NCBI GenBank assembly: GCA_027382625.1
Contig: JAJKFJ010020998.1
Span: 1-27,064, forward strand
Source: Tetmemena sp. SeJ-2015
Taxonomy: Eukaryota > Ciliophora > Spirotrichea > Sporadotrichida > Oxytrichidae
Reading direction: 5' to 3'
DNA: 27,064 bases
Part shown: piece by piece, positions 9,061 through 20,059 of the stretch
Numbering within the stretch: position 1 is the stretch's first letter
How the letters are laid out: each line of letters starts with the position of its first letter
Made by a program: the position numbers and the translations under genes
Notes under the pieces: generated by a model
Databases searched by the model: none
Seen by the model: the letters and a program-made list of their open reading frames with translations, nothing else
What the model was told of the DNA's origin: nothing

Positions 9061-10534
9061 TCAAAGCAAACACACACAATCTAAAATTTAGGCAAAGGTT
9101 TAAATTTTAAAAGTATTTGGACTATAGTGATCTCGAAGGAGCTCGCTCCCTTATTAAATTTAAAAATATAGTGTTTAAAAAAATTATATCTAATTTAATA
9201 TTGCTGTCAAAGAATTATTAAGCAAACTGCCACTTTTTTTGCTAATGAAGACTTTGTAGTCAAGATTAAATTTCGATCGTTAATCATTCTCAAAGCTAGG
9301 AACTTTAGAGATCAGGCCGCCAATGATATTTATTTAATAGGTATTCTTAATATATTTCAAATTAATTAAAAGATGTTTTATAATTAAATTCAATGTTTGG
9401 ATATATATAGCACTTTGCTCAGGAGCTCTATCTTCATTAAGTTTTGCTTACCCTTGATCATAAATTCATATTCATCCTACAAATTTGGATTTGGAATTTC
9501 GTTGTGTATTTAAATCGCTTAAACACATTTTAAATCTGTTGCTTTTTCGATAGCCAATCAAAAATTAATATGAGTGCTGCTTAATCATACAAGCAGCACT
9601 TCTGATTTTTTATAGTAGTTAAGTGCAGTAATTTAAATCTTTAAAATATGGAGCACGCCAACTTGTGTCACTTATAACTCTTGACTGAGCTATCCTCTAC
9701 AAAAGATACAAAAGTATTAGGTTCTTTGAAAGTTAATTATGAATCTAATGGTTTAGTAATTATTTTACCTGAAACACTTCTATTTCTTAAATCCATTTTA
9801 GTTTAATTTATAAATTAAATCTCTTAATATTAAATTTTGTGTTGTATATATTCTAAAATTTAAAATTTATGATAGAATTTATTAGAGGGAATTAATAAGT
9901 AAATGATATTTGAAGTAATTATATTAGTATTTAAAAATAATGTTAAAAAATGAAGTATAATTAAAAGCTTCTATTGAATTGAGAACTACACTAAATCGAT
10001 TTAAAGAGTCGTATTAAATCGACATATGGATTTTAAGGGAGAAGTTTTCTAAACCACTAAGGTATAAGAAGTAGTCCAAATTAGCACTTTTATCCTGTAA
10101 TGAAGTCTTAAGTATAATTGAAGATGCTAAAAGAGTGATAAAAATAAAGATTAGTCCTCCTTAACTCTCGAGGCTAGAGTTAATATGAAACATAGAGATA
10201 GCTAAAGACATATTTGTCTCTAACCTAAAGGAGGTGTTGAACTCCAGTAAATTATATCAGGCGGAATTAATATTTATTAGGATTTATAACTCTAATAGTA
10301 ATTGAGTTTGTTTTGAAACTTGCACTATTTATATTATGCTAATTAATTTCATTGTATTTTAAGATTCAACGATGATAGAATTAATTTCAAGAGAAATATT
10401 CAGTCATAGAACTATCACAAAGATACTACTCATATTAACTTAAATATACAAATTTATCATCAAATAGTTATTTTTCAATTATTTAACATATCTATAATTT
10501 AAATATACTAGAGAATTTAATACAGAATCGTCGA
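9061..10534. other. AT-rich stretch between ubiquitin copies 2 and 3, with weak coding-like islands
   Basis: Mostly AT-rich. Two short islands look somewhat coding: 9240-9345 forward (LIILKARNFRDQAANDIYL core) and a small ORF from ATG 9648 to TGA 9870-9872 (74 aa if TAA/TAG are Gln). Positions 10110-10170 give a forward segment with a faint ubiquitin-like look (IIEDAK..IKIKISPPQ) that may be another, more decayed copy. None is supported by a pointer pair or homology strong enough for a gene call. Confidence 0.3.
9573..9600. repeat. Perfect 10-bp hairpin
   Basis: AGTGCTGCTT, an 8-base loop, then AAGCAGCACT: a perfect inverted repeat in AT-rich DNA, followed by a T-rich stretch. It could be a fold in a transcript or a remnant of a small inverted-repeat element. 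No function is assigned. Confidence 0.5.
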
Positions 10535-10790
10535 TAATTTTTCTTAGAAATACATTTATTTAGAGTCCTTGTTGGCTGATTCAATTTATATGACGTTTTT
10601 TAATTGATTAATCTGTTAATTTAAATGTGGAACTCAACAGCTCTTTCAGCAGAATCAATAATAACAGCAACTATATCCTTTAAATGAGAAACTACTTTGA
10701 CACCATCGAGAATGTGAAGGCTAAGATCCAAGACAAAGAGGCAGGCTAACAACACAAAAAAACTAAACTTCAGAGGCTAGAAGTGATGAG
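10535..10790 (+). pseudogene. Ubiquitin-derived repeat, copy 3 (fragment with an exact 14-aa match)
   Basis: Positions 10699-10740 encode DTIENVKAKIQDKE, identical to ubiquitin residues 21-34. The N-terminal 20 residues of ubiquitin are not found upstream, and after the match the frame reads AGQQ and diverges, so only a fragment is present. The upstream block 10535-10630 (TTAGAAAT, CCTTGTTG, TGATTCA, TAATTTAAATGT) matches copy 1 closely and copy 2 more weakly, showing the unit is a true repeat rather than three independent insertions. A forward segment at about 10884-11030 is Glu/Lys-rich and may be more of the same unit or an unrelated MDS. Confidence 0.7.
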
Positions 10791-12232
10791 ATTTTGAAAT
10801 AAATGGAATAATTGAATACTTTTGACATTATCAAAGCAATATCAAGAAATAATCATCCTCCTTGCCCTTGATATAATAAAGTTAGGATTGTTGATACCAG
10901 CACAACACAAAGTAGCCGAAAGCGAAAATGATACAGAAGAAGAAAACACAAAGTGCTTTCAAAAGGTAGTGTAGTAGAAGTCATTCATATTCCATCCTTC
11001 CCCTCCATTAAAAATTAAATGTCTTTATATTAAAACTGAATATATATACTAATCTCTTTTTAAAGGTCATATCTCTCTTTATTCAAGTTTCTGTGACCTT
11101 CTATCATGTATTAAATTCTTAAGTATAATAGTATTAGGTCAACCAAGGATGACAAATGATATGCATTAAGTTTAAATTATTTACTAAGAATATCTTCGTT
11201 TTCATTTGGCATTATTTTATATCATAATTTTTTTAAATTATTTTTTATTAAATTAAATTAAATTTTTTGAATTTGAAAATCATTAAAGGAGTGTAAATAG
11301 CAATTAAGTTTTTATTTTATAAAAAAAAATTATAAGGATTTAAATTATTCTTAAGGCAATTTATGATAAGTGTGTGGGTAAATTATTTAACTTGTTTAAA
11401 ATATAATACCTTTAATATGCCATTTCTTTCCTAAATGCTTGATATTTTTAAGTATTAGGGCTAAGTTCTAATTAACTTTCATCGCTTATCATTTCTTAAA
11501 ACCTCAAGAATAAATTGTAAATTCAGAAAAAAATTGTCCCAAGACCGAACTTTAAAATTCTTTTGAATGATAAAAAAATCTGACAGTAACTTTAGGACAT
11601 TGAATACGATAAATAGATGATAAACAGGATATGATTAGTGACTCCCTTTGTAAATAAATTATTTTTTCTTCTTAAAAATAGTGCTTGGGGTATCGAGTCT
11701 CTAGCTCTTATAAATATAAATTATCTTATAAATATCCACTTAAAATATCTATCTGTAAACTAGAGCGTTAAGTTTTCTACTTATATTCGATTTGTGAAAC
11801 TTAAATATACAAATAATATCATACAGTTAAAGTAATTAAGTTTTGTATAAAAATCATGAGAGTCAATATAAATAATTATTTTACATAGACTAGGATGATT
11901 TTAGATGGATCTCCACAGATGAATTAGTTTCCAGTTCATAAGAGAGTTGTTTAGTCTGTGGATTTCAATATGATAGGAGGCATTCCTAGAGTATAAATAT
12001 TAATTTATCATTCTATGTCTAAATCCATTAGTAAGATTTACATTCAAATAAATAACTTAATAAAAAAGTAAAAATATTTAACATAAAAAAATTATCAATA
12101 CAATCTAAAATTATTCAATTTATAGATTTTTATATCTTTGCTGCTTTGCTTAGAAAAATTGTTATCATAGATATTATCAATATATTATATTCAGATTGTT
12201 ATAGGAAGATTACGAATGCATGATCGTAGTCT
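10791..12232. other. AT-rich DNA with two weak forward coding-like islands
   Basis: The island at 10884-11030 reads as a charged protein segment with an ESENDTEEEN core. The island at 11884-11995 reads DDFRWISTDELV followed by a CLVCGFQYD segment with two Cys. Both are locally GC-richer, as expected for MDSs, but no pointer pair or homologue was identified. The remainder is AT-rich with no recognised feature. Confidence 0.3.
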
Positions 12233-13187
12233 CGTAAAACGTAAAATTAATGTCTCTCAAAGAAGATCTCTAGCGCCTCTATTGCGTGGCTGTTCTGTAG
12301 TTTGATTTACAGGGTTGAGAAGAAACTTAATGTTTAAATAATGCATATTAATTAAATTGTTTATATAATTCTATTCAAACCAATGCAAAAAATATATTCT
12401 TGTTTTTATTTTAAGTTAATTTGCTTAATCTCACTCGCGTCAAATTCTGGTCTGCGTTGTCTTTAATGATAGTTCTCTGTGGCATTTCTCCTGAAAGGTG
12501 CTATTGCTTCAGGGTATCCGTTATCCTTGTACTTCATTCATCATTTCTATCTGAATCAGTGACGTTTCAGATCTCCATGAACAAGTTGATGGTATCCTCT
12601 AGTGGGTTGTAGCATCCAAACCTATGGTAATAGCCTTAAACTGTTTTCAATGTCTTTAGAGCATCCAAAGAGCGCCATACCTCAGGCTCAGTGGACTGGT
12701 AAAAGAGAGCGTGCACTCTGGTGTTTGATTCTGGGTGCCCCATAGCGGTAGTCATAGGGTGGCCGCTGCCAGTGTCCAGTAATCCTCAATTAGGTTCGAT
12801 CTGTCTTGGAATGCTCGAGTAGCACTGTAGTCGTAGTATTTGGTTCGCCATTCTTTTTTTATTTCCTCCGAGATTTCGAGTCAGCTCCATCAGCAACTCC
12901 ACCTTCCTCTGGAAGTTCAATTTAATAATCCACTCCCTATATTATTTTAAAGTAAGCTTTAGGAAAATATACTTTTGTGGTTATGATGCTGCTGCCCCTT
13001 ACTTTTCTCTTTCTCTTGTCCCTCCAAGAAACAGGAGTTTAGTAAATAAAATAGAAAGATAATTAAGGACTTACCAGCGGCTCTTCACCATAAATTGATA
13101 TTATAAAATATTTTATTAAATAATAATATTGAATAACAGCATCAGAGGCACTAGTGATCAGCCTTGTGACGCATTCATTTTACGTTT
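12233..13187 (-). mobile_element. Short element with about 50-bp terminal inverted repeats and a decayed gene
   Basis: The ends are inverted copies: the left begins GTAAAACGTAAAATTAATG (about 12234-12252) and the right, read backward from 13187, begins GTAAAACGTAAAATGAATG. Similarity continues with spaced matches through GATC.CTAG.GCCTCT, about 50 bp in all. The interior is GC-richer than the surroundings and holds minus-strand coding remnants. No clear target duplication is seen beside the ends. The size (955 bp) and broken frame suggest a non-autonomous or decayed transposon; the superfamily is not identified. Confidence 0.6.
12421..12930 (-). pseudogene. Frameshifted coding remnant inside the TIR element (copy A)
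   Basis: Reading backward from about 12930, pieces in changing frames look coding: a VELLMELTR start, then EISEEIKKEWRTKYYDYS, SNLIEDYWTLAAATL, a shift to HPMTTAMGHPESNTRV and on to YYHRFGCYNPLEDTINLF, then further shifts to YPEAIAPFRRN. At least three frame changes and in-frame TGAs mean no single protein survives. The first about 240 bp recur at 18798-19045 in opposite orientation at roughly 80% identity by eye. Family unknown. The forward open frame over 12421-12612 is a shadow of this strand. Confidence 0.5.
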
Positions 13188-13429
13188 TACCAGTAATCCT
13201 TAATCCTTCTATATGTTATATAAAAATTAATAATTCTCTGAGCCTGTTATTTAAGTTTTGGTGACAGTTTTTAATTTTATAAGGATAATCTGTTTAATTT
13301 GTTAATGAACAAACTGCAAATAAGGAAGCGGACCAGTAGTTTAATGGTCATAGAAATTAAATGAAATATCATTTTATAGAAAGAACAAATTTTAATTCGA
13401 TTTAAACTTTATTTAATGGATTAAATAAT

Positions 13430-13725
13430 ATGTATTTTTAATTATTTTAAACTCCTCCTCATTTGAGAAAATTAGAGTATCAGCTTCGATTATGCAACTT
13501 ATTTTAAGTTTATTTCTTAAAAACGTGGATAAAGGAGGACGAACTTCTAGTTCATCATTTTCAATTCTGTTACGGTGATCTCTTAATGGAGAATAAATTA
13601 TTGAGAAAAAATTCTAAAAGGTAATTTGCATTATTTATTAGCAATTATAGGAACTTCTCGGCCTCATGGTTAATCATTTAAGATCTTAATCCTAAAATAA
13701 CCATGCTCATTAAATTTCATTCATT
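13430..13725 (-). CDS. Candidate MDS pair of an unrecognised minus-strand gene
   Basis: From about 13725 backward, one frame reads an INHEAEKFLQLLINNANY segment. From about 13590 a second frame reads RNRIENDELEVRPPLSTFL and continues to SNEEEFKII near 13440. An ACC direct repeat 46 bp apart would join the two frames as ..NANY-RNRIEN.. by removing an AT-rich 46-bp insert, which fits an IES with a 3-bp pointer. Such a short pointer is weak evidence. No family recognised. Flanking DNA is AT-rich; more segments of the same gene may lie at 14210-14420. Confidence 0.4.
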
Positions 13726-14209
13726 ATAAATTTATATTATAGCCACTAATTGAGAATCGATGCTGAAAATATGAAAAATAGCATTTAAAATATTGAATTC
13801 ATCTGGGTAATCTTAGTTATTTAATTTAAAAAGAAACATATAAATCTAAAACATACAAACACATATTTTTTAATAAATTTAAACATATTTTCACTCTTTA
13901 AATAATTTAACTATAACTAATTTATTTCATAGAGCCATAATTATATACTTTCAATGATAAAGATTCTCATATGTTCTTAAAATATTTTTAAATTTAGAGG
14001 AGAGGGAAACCTTAAAAATTAATACTTTCCCTAAAAATAAGAATAGTTGGCAACTTAAAATCCTAGACTATAGCAAAATAAAGCATTTAGTAACAAAAGG
14101 GATCTTTCTCCAATATGGGGTCCAGATATGAGATTTTAATATCATCAACATAGAATTTAAAATTAAACGTTTTTAATTAACTTGAATTATAAATGGTTTT
14201 TAAAATAAA

Positions 14210-14420
14210 GATATATAACTGCCTGCACATTTCCCTAGTTCATTAATGTGATTAGTGAATTCCTCCCATTCAAGTATTTTCGATAATGTTCTGATAATCG
14301 TTCCAAGATTCTAAAAACCAATCATCAAGTCTTCACTCTCAAAAAAAAGTGTCAGTTTAGTTTTTAAATTTTGTATTGACTATATCAGAAAGAAGATTTT
14401 GAAGAAGACACATTTCCAAC
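14210..14420 (-). CDS. Candidate MDS of an unrecognised minus-strand gene
   Basis: Reading backward, the frame gives FFESEDLMIGFQNLG, then IRTLSKILEWEEFTNHIN and ELGKCAGSY: a well-mixed, amphipathic segment with one TAG as Gln and no TGA. It is GC-richer than neighbouring sequence. The frame remains open far on both sides, which is common here and not evidence in itself. It may belong with the candidate at 13430-13725 on the same strand, in the order expected for an unscrambled gene. Function unknown. Confidence 0.4.
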
Positions 14421-15685
14421 ATAAAGTAATTACTACTAATAGATTAACTAAGGATCTTACAATTATGAAGAAAACTTCAACTGTGATGATCATTAATAAG
14501 AATAAAAAATATCTTATATCTTTATATAATTACAAATGCTTAGATTTTTTTATTTGAAGAAAGAGAACGACTTAAGAATTTTTAATATCAATTACGTATT
14601 CTAAAAAAAAGACTTCAAATAATAAGGATAAATTTTATTTTTAAACAATAGCATTTCATTTTAATAAAAATTTTAAAATTTTAATGAACTTTAATTTATT
14701 TCTTCAAATTAATTAAAAAAAAATAATTTTAAATTAAATCAAAGACAATCTTCAGATCAATTAAAGATTACCTTGATTATGAGCTATTCTTAAATAAAAG
14801 AAGCATTTATGTTATACTATTTGGCTATCGAAAAGGGAAATTAAATTATAATAAATAGGTTCGATAATAAGTTAGATTTCTAACTCTGCTTTTATAAGAG
14901 AAGACATCTTATTAGAAATATATTAACAATAAAACAGTTTAATACTCTTTTGCTAATCAAACTTTATGGAGTTTCTTGGGATCAAACATTGTTTCAAAAT
15001 TATTCTATGAATTTTATATGTTTTTTTATCAAACTTATTCGAGAAAAATGATTAATAAAAACAATATGATGATATTATAGTGACTGAGTCAGATGTGTCA
15101 CATTAATCATCTTTTTACGAACTACCATCTGAATAGAAGTAGAAGATAAATAGCAAAATTATCAATACTGATAATAAATCAAACTATCCATTTAAATAAA
15201 AATTCACATCAGTAGCTCAATCAGAATATCCATAAACAATCAAATTGTAAGTTAAATATTGTAAATGACTGAATATAATAATTTTAAAAATGAATTAAGA
15301 ATTACACAGTATTCTAGCTCAATGTTTTTTATTAATTTTTAGAAATTTGTTTTTATATTTTATCTCAATTCCTTTAGCAGAGGTTATTATTTCGCACTTT
15401 AAAATATTAAAATACAGCTTTGTTTTTTATAATTTCAGTTTCCGTTGAAAGTTCAGGAGCTGACGGTCATACCTCGAATATGTAGATAGTCATAGTGTAA
15501 ACAGAGTTTAATTATAGGTTTAATTTATTTTAAAACCCGAAATTATATAAAATTAAACCGTTTAATTATTCTGCTTCACATCGATATTATCATTAATTAA
15601 CCTTTATCGATTTGAGCAATTAGAAAAATTTGTAAGAAATAGGAGGGCAATCAAAAATTTAATCATTCTTAAGCCGATCTGTTAT
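14421..15685. other. AT-rich DNA without a supported gene
   Basis: Around 14880-15050 all three forward frames are free of TGA for 40 or more codons and look equally plausible, which illustrates the ambiguity of this code in AT-rich DNA. A slightly GC-richer patch at 15435-15490 is unassigned. Confidence 0.3.
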
Positions 15686-16217
15686 AATATAAGCAAATAT
15701 TTATATAAAAAATTCGAAAGACATTTTTGCTCTGGCAAACAGAGATGAATAAGCTTGAATTTTTAAGAGATCCTGGGAATTATAGTAGGTAAAGAATTAT
15801 CTTTATAATTTCTCAAAATAAACATAATTCATTTTTTAGATGACTAAGCTGATAATGGAAGCGCAGAAATGTTTTAACTTAGATGTAATTAATATTGAGG
15901 ATCTAATATCTTTCAATTACTTATTCTCCAATTTGACACAAGATATATTATTTTAAATTTTGAGTCTTAATTCAAATAGTTTATTACAAAGTAAGCTCCT
16001 AGTACAAAATAAATCATTTCTTAAACATTTCTTCTATATCAAGAAGAAAAATAAAGCATTTAATATTCATTAACTTTTTATCTTCATAATATTTGCTGGC
16101 TACATTAGATCTTCAATTAATCCAAATAATCACTTTCAAAATAGCGGATAATCCCCTATTTAATTTACTCAATATATTTAATCATTATACTTTAGAAGTC
16201 AAATTTCTTTATATTGA
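15686..16217 (+). CDS. Candidate MDS/exon cluster of an unrecognised forward gene
   Basis: Two coding-like pieces lie close together: 15700-15760 (KDIFALANRDEQA) and an ORF from ATG 15840 to TGA 16215-16217 (125 aa with TAA/TAG as Gln) starting MTKLIMEAQKCFNLDVINIE. Between them, 15789-15839 has the form of a 51-bp spliceosomal intron (GTAAAG...TTTTTTAG). Joining across it keeps a frame entering the ATG 15840 reading. The first half of the ORF (to about 16000) is convincing; the last third drifts to low-complexity AT-rich sequence and is probably IES or UTR. No domain recognised. Confidence 0.4.
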
Positions 16218-17775
16218 TAGAGAAGGTTCCTAATTTATTTTTAAAAAAAAGAATCTAAAATAATATATTTCTTTAATAGGAAATATTATCAACATCCTTT
16301 ATTAAATTTTCTTTCTTATAATTCTTTTTGATTACTTAAAACTTTCATAATAATAAAAAACCTTATCCCTATTAACTTTGCTTAATAGGAGTTAATTTCT
16401 TACTTTTTCTCTTTTTTTTACAGCATTTATATGCTGCTTTAATATTATCACTTTGTTCAAGTAACTTAATAAAGCATACTTTTATTTAAGAGAGATGTGA
16501 AAGGGAGGCAATTAAAATAACTAAAATTACTAATCAATTTAAGATGTGTGAACCATTCAAGCGATGCTCTTACTCCTCCGCTACAAATACTAACTCCAAT
16601 CAAAGATAGCTATACATTATGATTTTATAAAAATTTGTTAAATACTTATATTAATACTTTTGGGAACTATTAGTCACCTGGGAATAGCTTATAGATTAAC
16701 CTTTTTTTTAAGTATCACATTTTAATAACAAAATAGAAATATAGGAAGTTTCGATTACTTATTTTAGCTGTTATTTATTATGTTAAAACTAATTAGATTT
16801 CCTTTTTTAAAATATCAATAATCATCCTAGGACAGTTGGTTAGAGCTAAAATATTTTATAAATTTTGAGATTTAATCTGTATATCTTATAATGAGCTTAC
16901 CTAATGTAATATTTTATTTATTATTTAGATTTTAAGAATAACAATGACTATAGGACGATTAAAAAAGAAAATTTTATCGTTTAGAATAAATAAATCTGAT
17001 TAATGATTAACATAATGAAGAGTTTTAACTTTGAGTCTTTAAAAACAGATTGTCTCCTTATCTGCAACATGCTCGATAGATTGTTCAAAATTAAATGATT
17101 TTATTCTTGATTTATTTTTAAAGATCCTCTCAGTAGTAAGATATAATATGCACATTCCTATACATGTTTAATATTACATTCATTAAAACTTGCATAATTT
17201 ATAGCTATAAACTGAGCGATCCTACACAAATTTGAGTATCTAAAGTTCTTAAATTTTAGGCTCATTCGAAAAGTATTATAATTACTTAAATCTTAGGGAT
17301 TACCATTCATTTTTTGCCAGTGAAATTTAATTAATAAATTATTTTTATTTTCGATTTAATTATCATCTCAAACATGTATTTATTTTATAATATTATTTAA
17401 ATAACTAATTGCTAGTAGTAATTATATGCAATTTAATTCCAGATATTAAAAAGTAAAGGTGGTGGAACATTCGCTAAGGAAATCATATAATTGTTGAAGA
17501 TTTATAGGCAACTTAGCAGCGCATGAGGCAGAGGGCACAGACCTTCTGCTAACCCTTTTATACCAAGCCTTCGGGAATTGAAAGTTCGAGCTTAGTATGA
17601 AGACTTCCTCTCCTCCTCAGAGAGAGTGGCAGCGCATGATATTGCCTTCGTGATTACAGTTAGCGTGAGCAGTAGCAGAACAAGTTACTCTCGAGCAGCA
17701 ACTGTCAGAGTTGATCATTAATACTTGCCAGTGAGTATGACAGTATTTGAAATCAGATTTTAATTTGTATTTATG
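16218..17775. other. AT-rich DNA with small coding-like islands and a GC-rich patch
   Basis: Forward islands: ATG 16544 (MCEPFKRCSYSSATNTNS) and a 27-aa ORF at 17015-17098 (MKSFNFESLKTDCLLICNML). The patch 17460-17740 is clearly GC-richer than its surroundings. The forward frame entering it ends at TGA 17609, and it shares AGAGAGTGGCA.CGC with the patch near 19115, so it may be another decayed transposon remnant. Nothing here is strong enough for a gene call. Confidence 0.3.
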
Positions 17776-18689
17776 TCAAAGAGGTTCCTCTTTTCTACTT
17801 AATATCATGAATTATACATTTTAAATTTATTTTTCTCTAAATTCTTCAAAATCTTTTTCATTAAGCACTTTAAATGGATCATTTTATCTCAGTTACAATT
17901 CCATCTTACTAATAATCTAATCACAATTTAAAATAAAAAAATTTATTAAAACTGCTTTAGAAAAAAGCAGCTGGAATTAAACTCTTACTCTGCCTCCTAA
18001 AACAAGTAATATTTTTGTATAAATCTTCCTCTTCAATATCTATAAAGAAATGGAGTTGTTTGTTTATATTATTTATAAATAAATTTAAAAATAGGAATTC
18101 TATATTTGTTTTAATCTCAAGTTGAGATATTTATTTGTAAATAAGGAACGTTGTTTTTTAATCGATAGACAATTATTTTTAATTATAAAAACACTTTTTT
18201 CTTCCTTTTTCTATTTAATAATGACTTTAGAATTTAAAAAAAGCATATTTAGCAAATATGGATGATTTTTTGCTTATTTAAGGTTTATTAAAACTTCTTC
18301 ATTATAATAAATGAATTTCCTACTCCATAATATTAAAATTAAAAAATAGAAATATTACAAATGATGACTGATGCTTTCTTAAATAATTATTTTAAATTGT
18401 AATTTTTATATATCATATCACGCCTAATATTTTTGGATATAATGATAAATAAGTTTTAATTTTTAAATTATTATTATTATATTAATTAATGATAGTATAA
18501 TCGTATTATTATCTATATAGAAAAATGTTTACTTAAGCAATAGGTAAAATGATCAACCACATTCGAACAAGGAATTATAAAATATCCAATCAAATTCTGC
18601 TTATAATTCTCTCTTGAAATAATTTCAACAAACATCTCAGTAGCAAATATAAAGTTCCTATAAGCAAAATCCATAAGCAGCAGTTGCAT
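17776..18689 (-). CDS. Candidate interrupted minus-strand gene (several possible MDSs)
   Basis: Reading backward: from ATG 18687-18689 a convincing segment MQLLLMDFAYRNFIFATEMF continues to about 18530. Near 18055-17950 a second frame gives FFIDIEEEDLYKNITCFRRQ. From ATG 17904 a third frame gives MELQLRQNDPFKVLNEKDFE and ends at TGA 17776-17778, a likely C-terminus rich in Glu/Lys. The third frame is also open back to about 18370. Three frames in the same order on one strand fit MDSs separated by IESs, but I did not find decisive pointer pairs. No known family recognised. Confidence 0.45.
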
Positions 18690-18797
18690 TTATTTATAAT
18701 ATTATTGATATATCATTATAAATTTTACTTTTTCGAAATTAAATTATTTTTACTATCGAGTATCATTTTTTTAGTTATTTAAATTTGATAAATTATT

Positions 18798-19045
18798 AAA
18801 AAGGACTTCCAGAGGAAGATGGAGTTGCTGATGGAGCTGACTCGGGAAGAAAAAAAGGGAAATAAAAAAAGAGTGGTAGCAGCAGACGACGCACCGACTA
18901 CGGCGACTACAGTGCTACTAGAGCAATCAGAGAAAAGATGGACTTGATCGATATTGAGGATGACTAGACACTGGCAGCGGACACTCTATGATTACCGCTA
19001 TGAGGCACCCTGAATCAGACACCGGAGGCAGAGTGCACCCCGAGT
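18798..19045 (+). pseudogene. Second copy (copy B) of the TIR-element coding remnant
   Basis: Begins ATTATTAAAAAG then ACTTCCAGAGGAAG and follows copy A (12700-12935, minus strand) through GCTGATGGAGCTGACTCG, CGACTACAGTGCTACT, ACACTGGCAGCGG and TGAATCAGACACC. TGAs fall at the same place after ..TLAA.TL in both copies, where the next recognisable residues (a TAM.HPES string) are in another frame, so the shared ancestor may already have been frameshifted or interrupted. Terminal inverted repeats like those of copy A were not found here. Confidence 0.55.
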
Positions 19046-19260
19046 GACCGGCAGCTCACGCCTTCAGTTAGTTAGGGTTTGAACGGCAAGGATTCCTATT
19101 GCCCTGTGCAGAGAGTGGCAACGCCCGCGTCCTCTTGCGGCTATCGGCTGTGGGCACCCCTGGTCAGTGGTCATTACGTCTAGAAAGTACCGGTGATGCA
19201 TTCGAGGGAGACCTTATGAGCCCTCATATTTATGAGGGGGCAGGTGAGGGTGTTAAATAG
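19046..19260 (+). other. GC-rich sequence continuing from copy B, unrecognised
   Basis: G+C stays high to about 19250 and then falls abruptly. One forward frame is open from about 18983 to TGA near 19217, but its translation is not recognisable. Probably the rest of the same element, diverged from or absent in copy A. A short palindromic CCTCATATTTATGAGG occurs near 19220-19236. Confidence 0.4.
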
Positions 19261-20059
19261 TCTATAAATGACTCTAATTCCTTATATCTAATCATCCTCT
19301 GGAAGTCCTACTCTATAAAGAGGTTGGAACTTGATTATTCTTTTTTAAACTCAATAATTCAATGCAATTCAATAATTACTCCTAAGAGGCAAAGTTAGGT
19401 TAAGTAGCTCTGTTGTCATGCCTCTAGTTAACTATCATTTTGAGAATACAAATATTTGTTTGTAGCTCTCATTTCGAAGAAAAAAGTATTAATGTTAAAA
19501 AAATGAGCTTAGATTTTTTAAAAAAATTAGTTTAACTCTAGCCTTTCTCCTGAATCATCAAAATTTACGAACACTTAACTATATATTCACAGCAAAAATA
19601 ATAATCGAATAATCTCTTTAGAAGAATCTTTATTCCAATCATTTTAAATATAAATTTATAATTCAGATTTTTAGCAAAGTCAGCTTTGAGTTATAGGTAG
19701 AGATTTCAGCTATTTTTTTGATTAAAATATTTATTTTATACTCTATTTTAAGGTTTATGATAATGGTTATTAATCTTATTTTATAATAAAATATCTTAAA
19801 TAATTAATTTTTAAACAACTAAAAGAAATTAATGACATAAAACCTTATTCAAACCTTAAGGAAATAGAACTCTTTTCAAAATATATTACTCTTAAGTCGT
19901 GCTATGAAAAGAAAATCGAGATTATTTTAGTTGTTGACTATTATTGTATGCTTTTTTTGAGGGAGCAAACTATTCTATAAATGGATATTTATTATAAAGT
20001 AATTTAATTTATTTATACGCAAAAAGAATTTATTTTATTATATAGTAAAGGTTGAGAAA
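19261..20059. other. AT-rich stretch, nothing recognised
   Basis: No coding-like island, repeat pair or RNA gene was recognised. Composition is typical of the IES-rich background. Confidence 0.35.

Noticed and set aside
9648..9872. Small ORF as an independent gene
   Set aside because: With TAA/TAG as Gln, TGA-free frames of 70-120 codons are common by chance in this AT-rich DNA; no homology or pointer supports it.
12421..12612. Forward open frame of 63 codons
   Set aside because: Lacks an ATG at its 5' end and is antisense to the decayed coding remnant of the TIR element.
16827..16900. Possible tRNA with AGTTGGTTAGAGC
   Set aside because: The 5' half of the D-stem does not pair and no T-arm follows.
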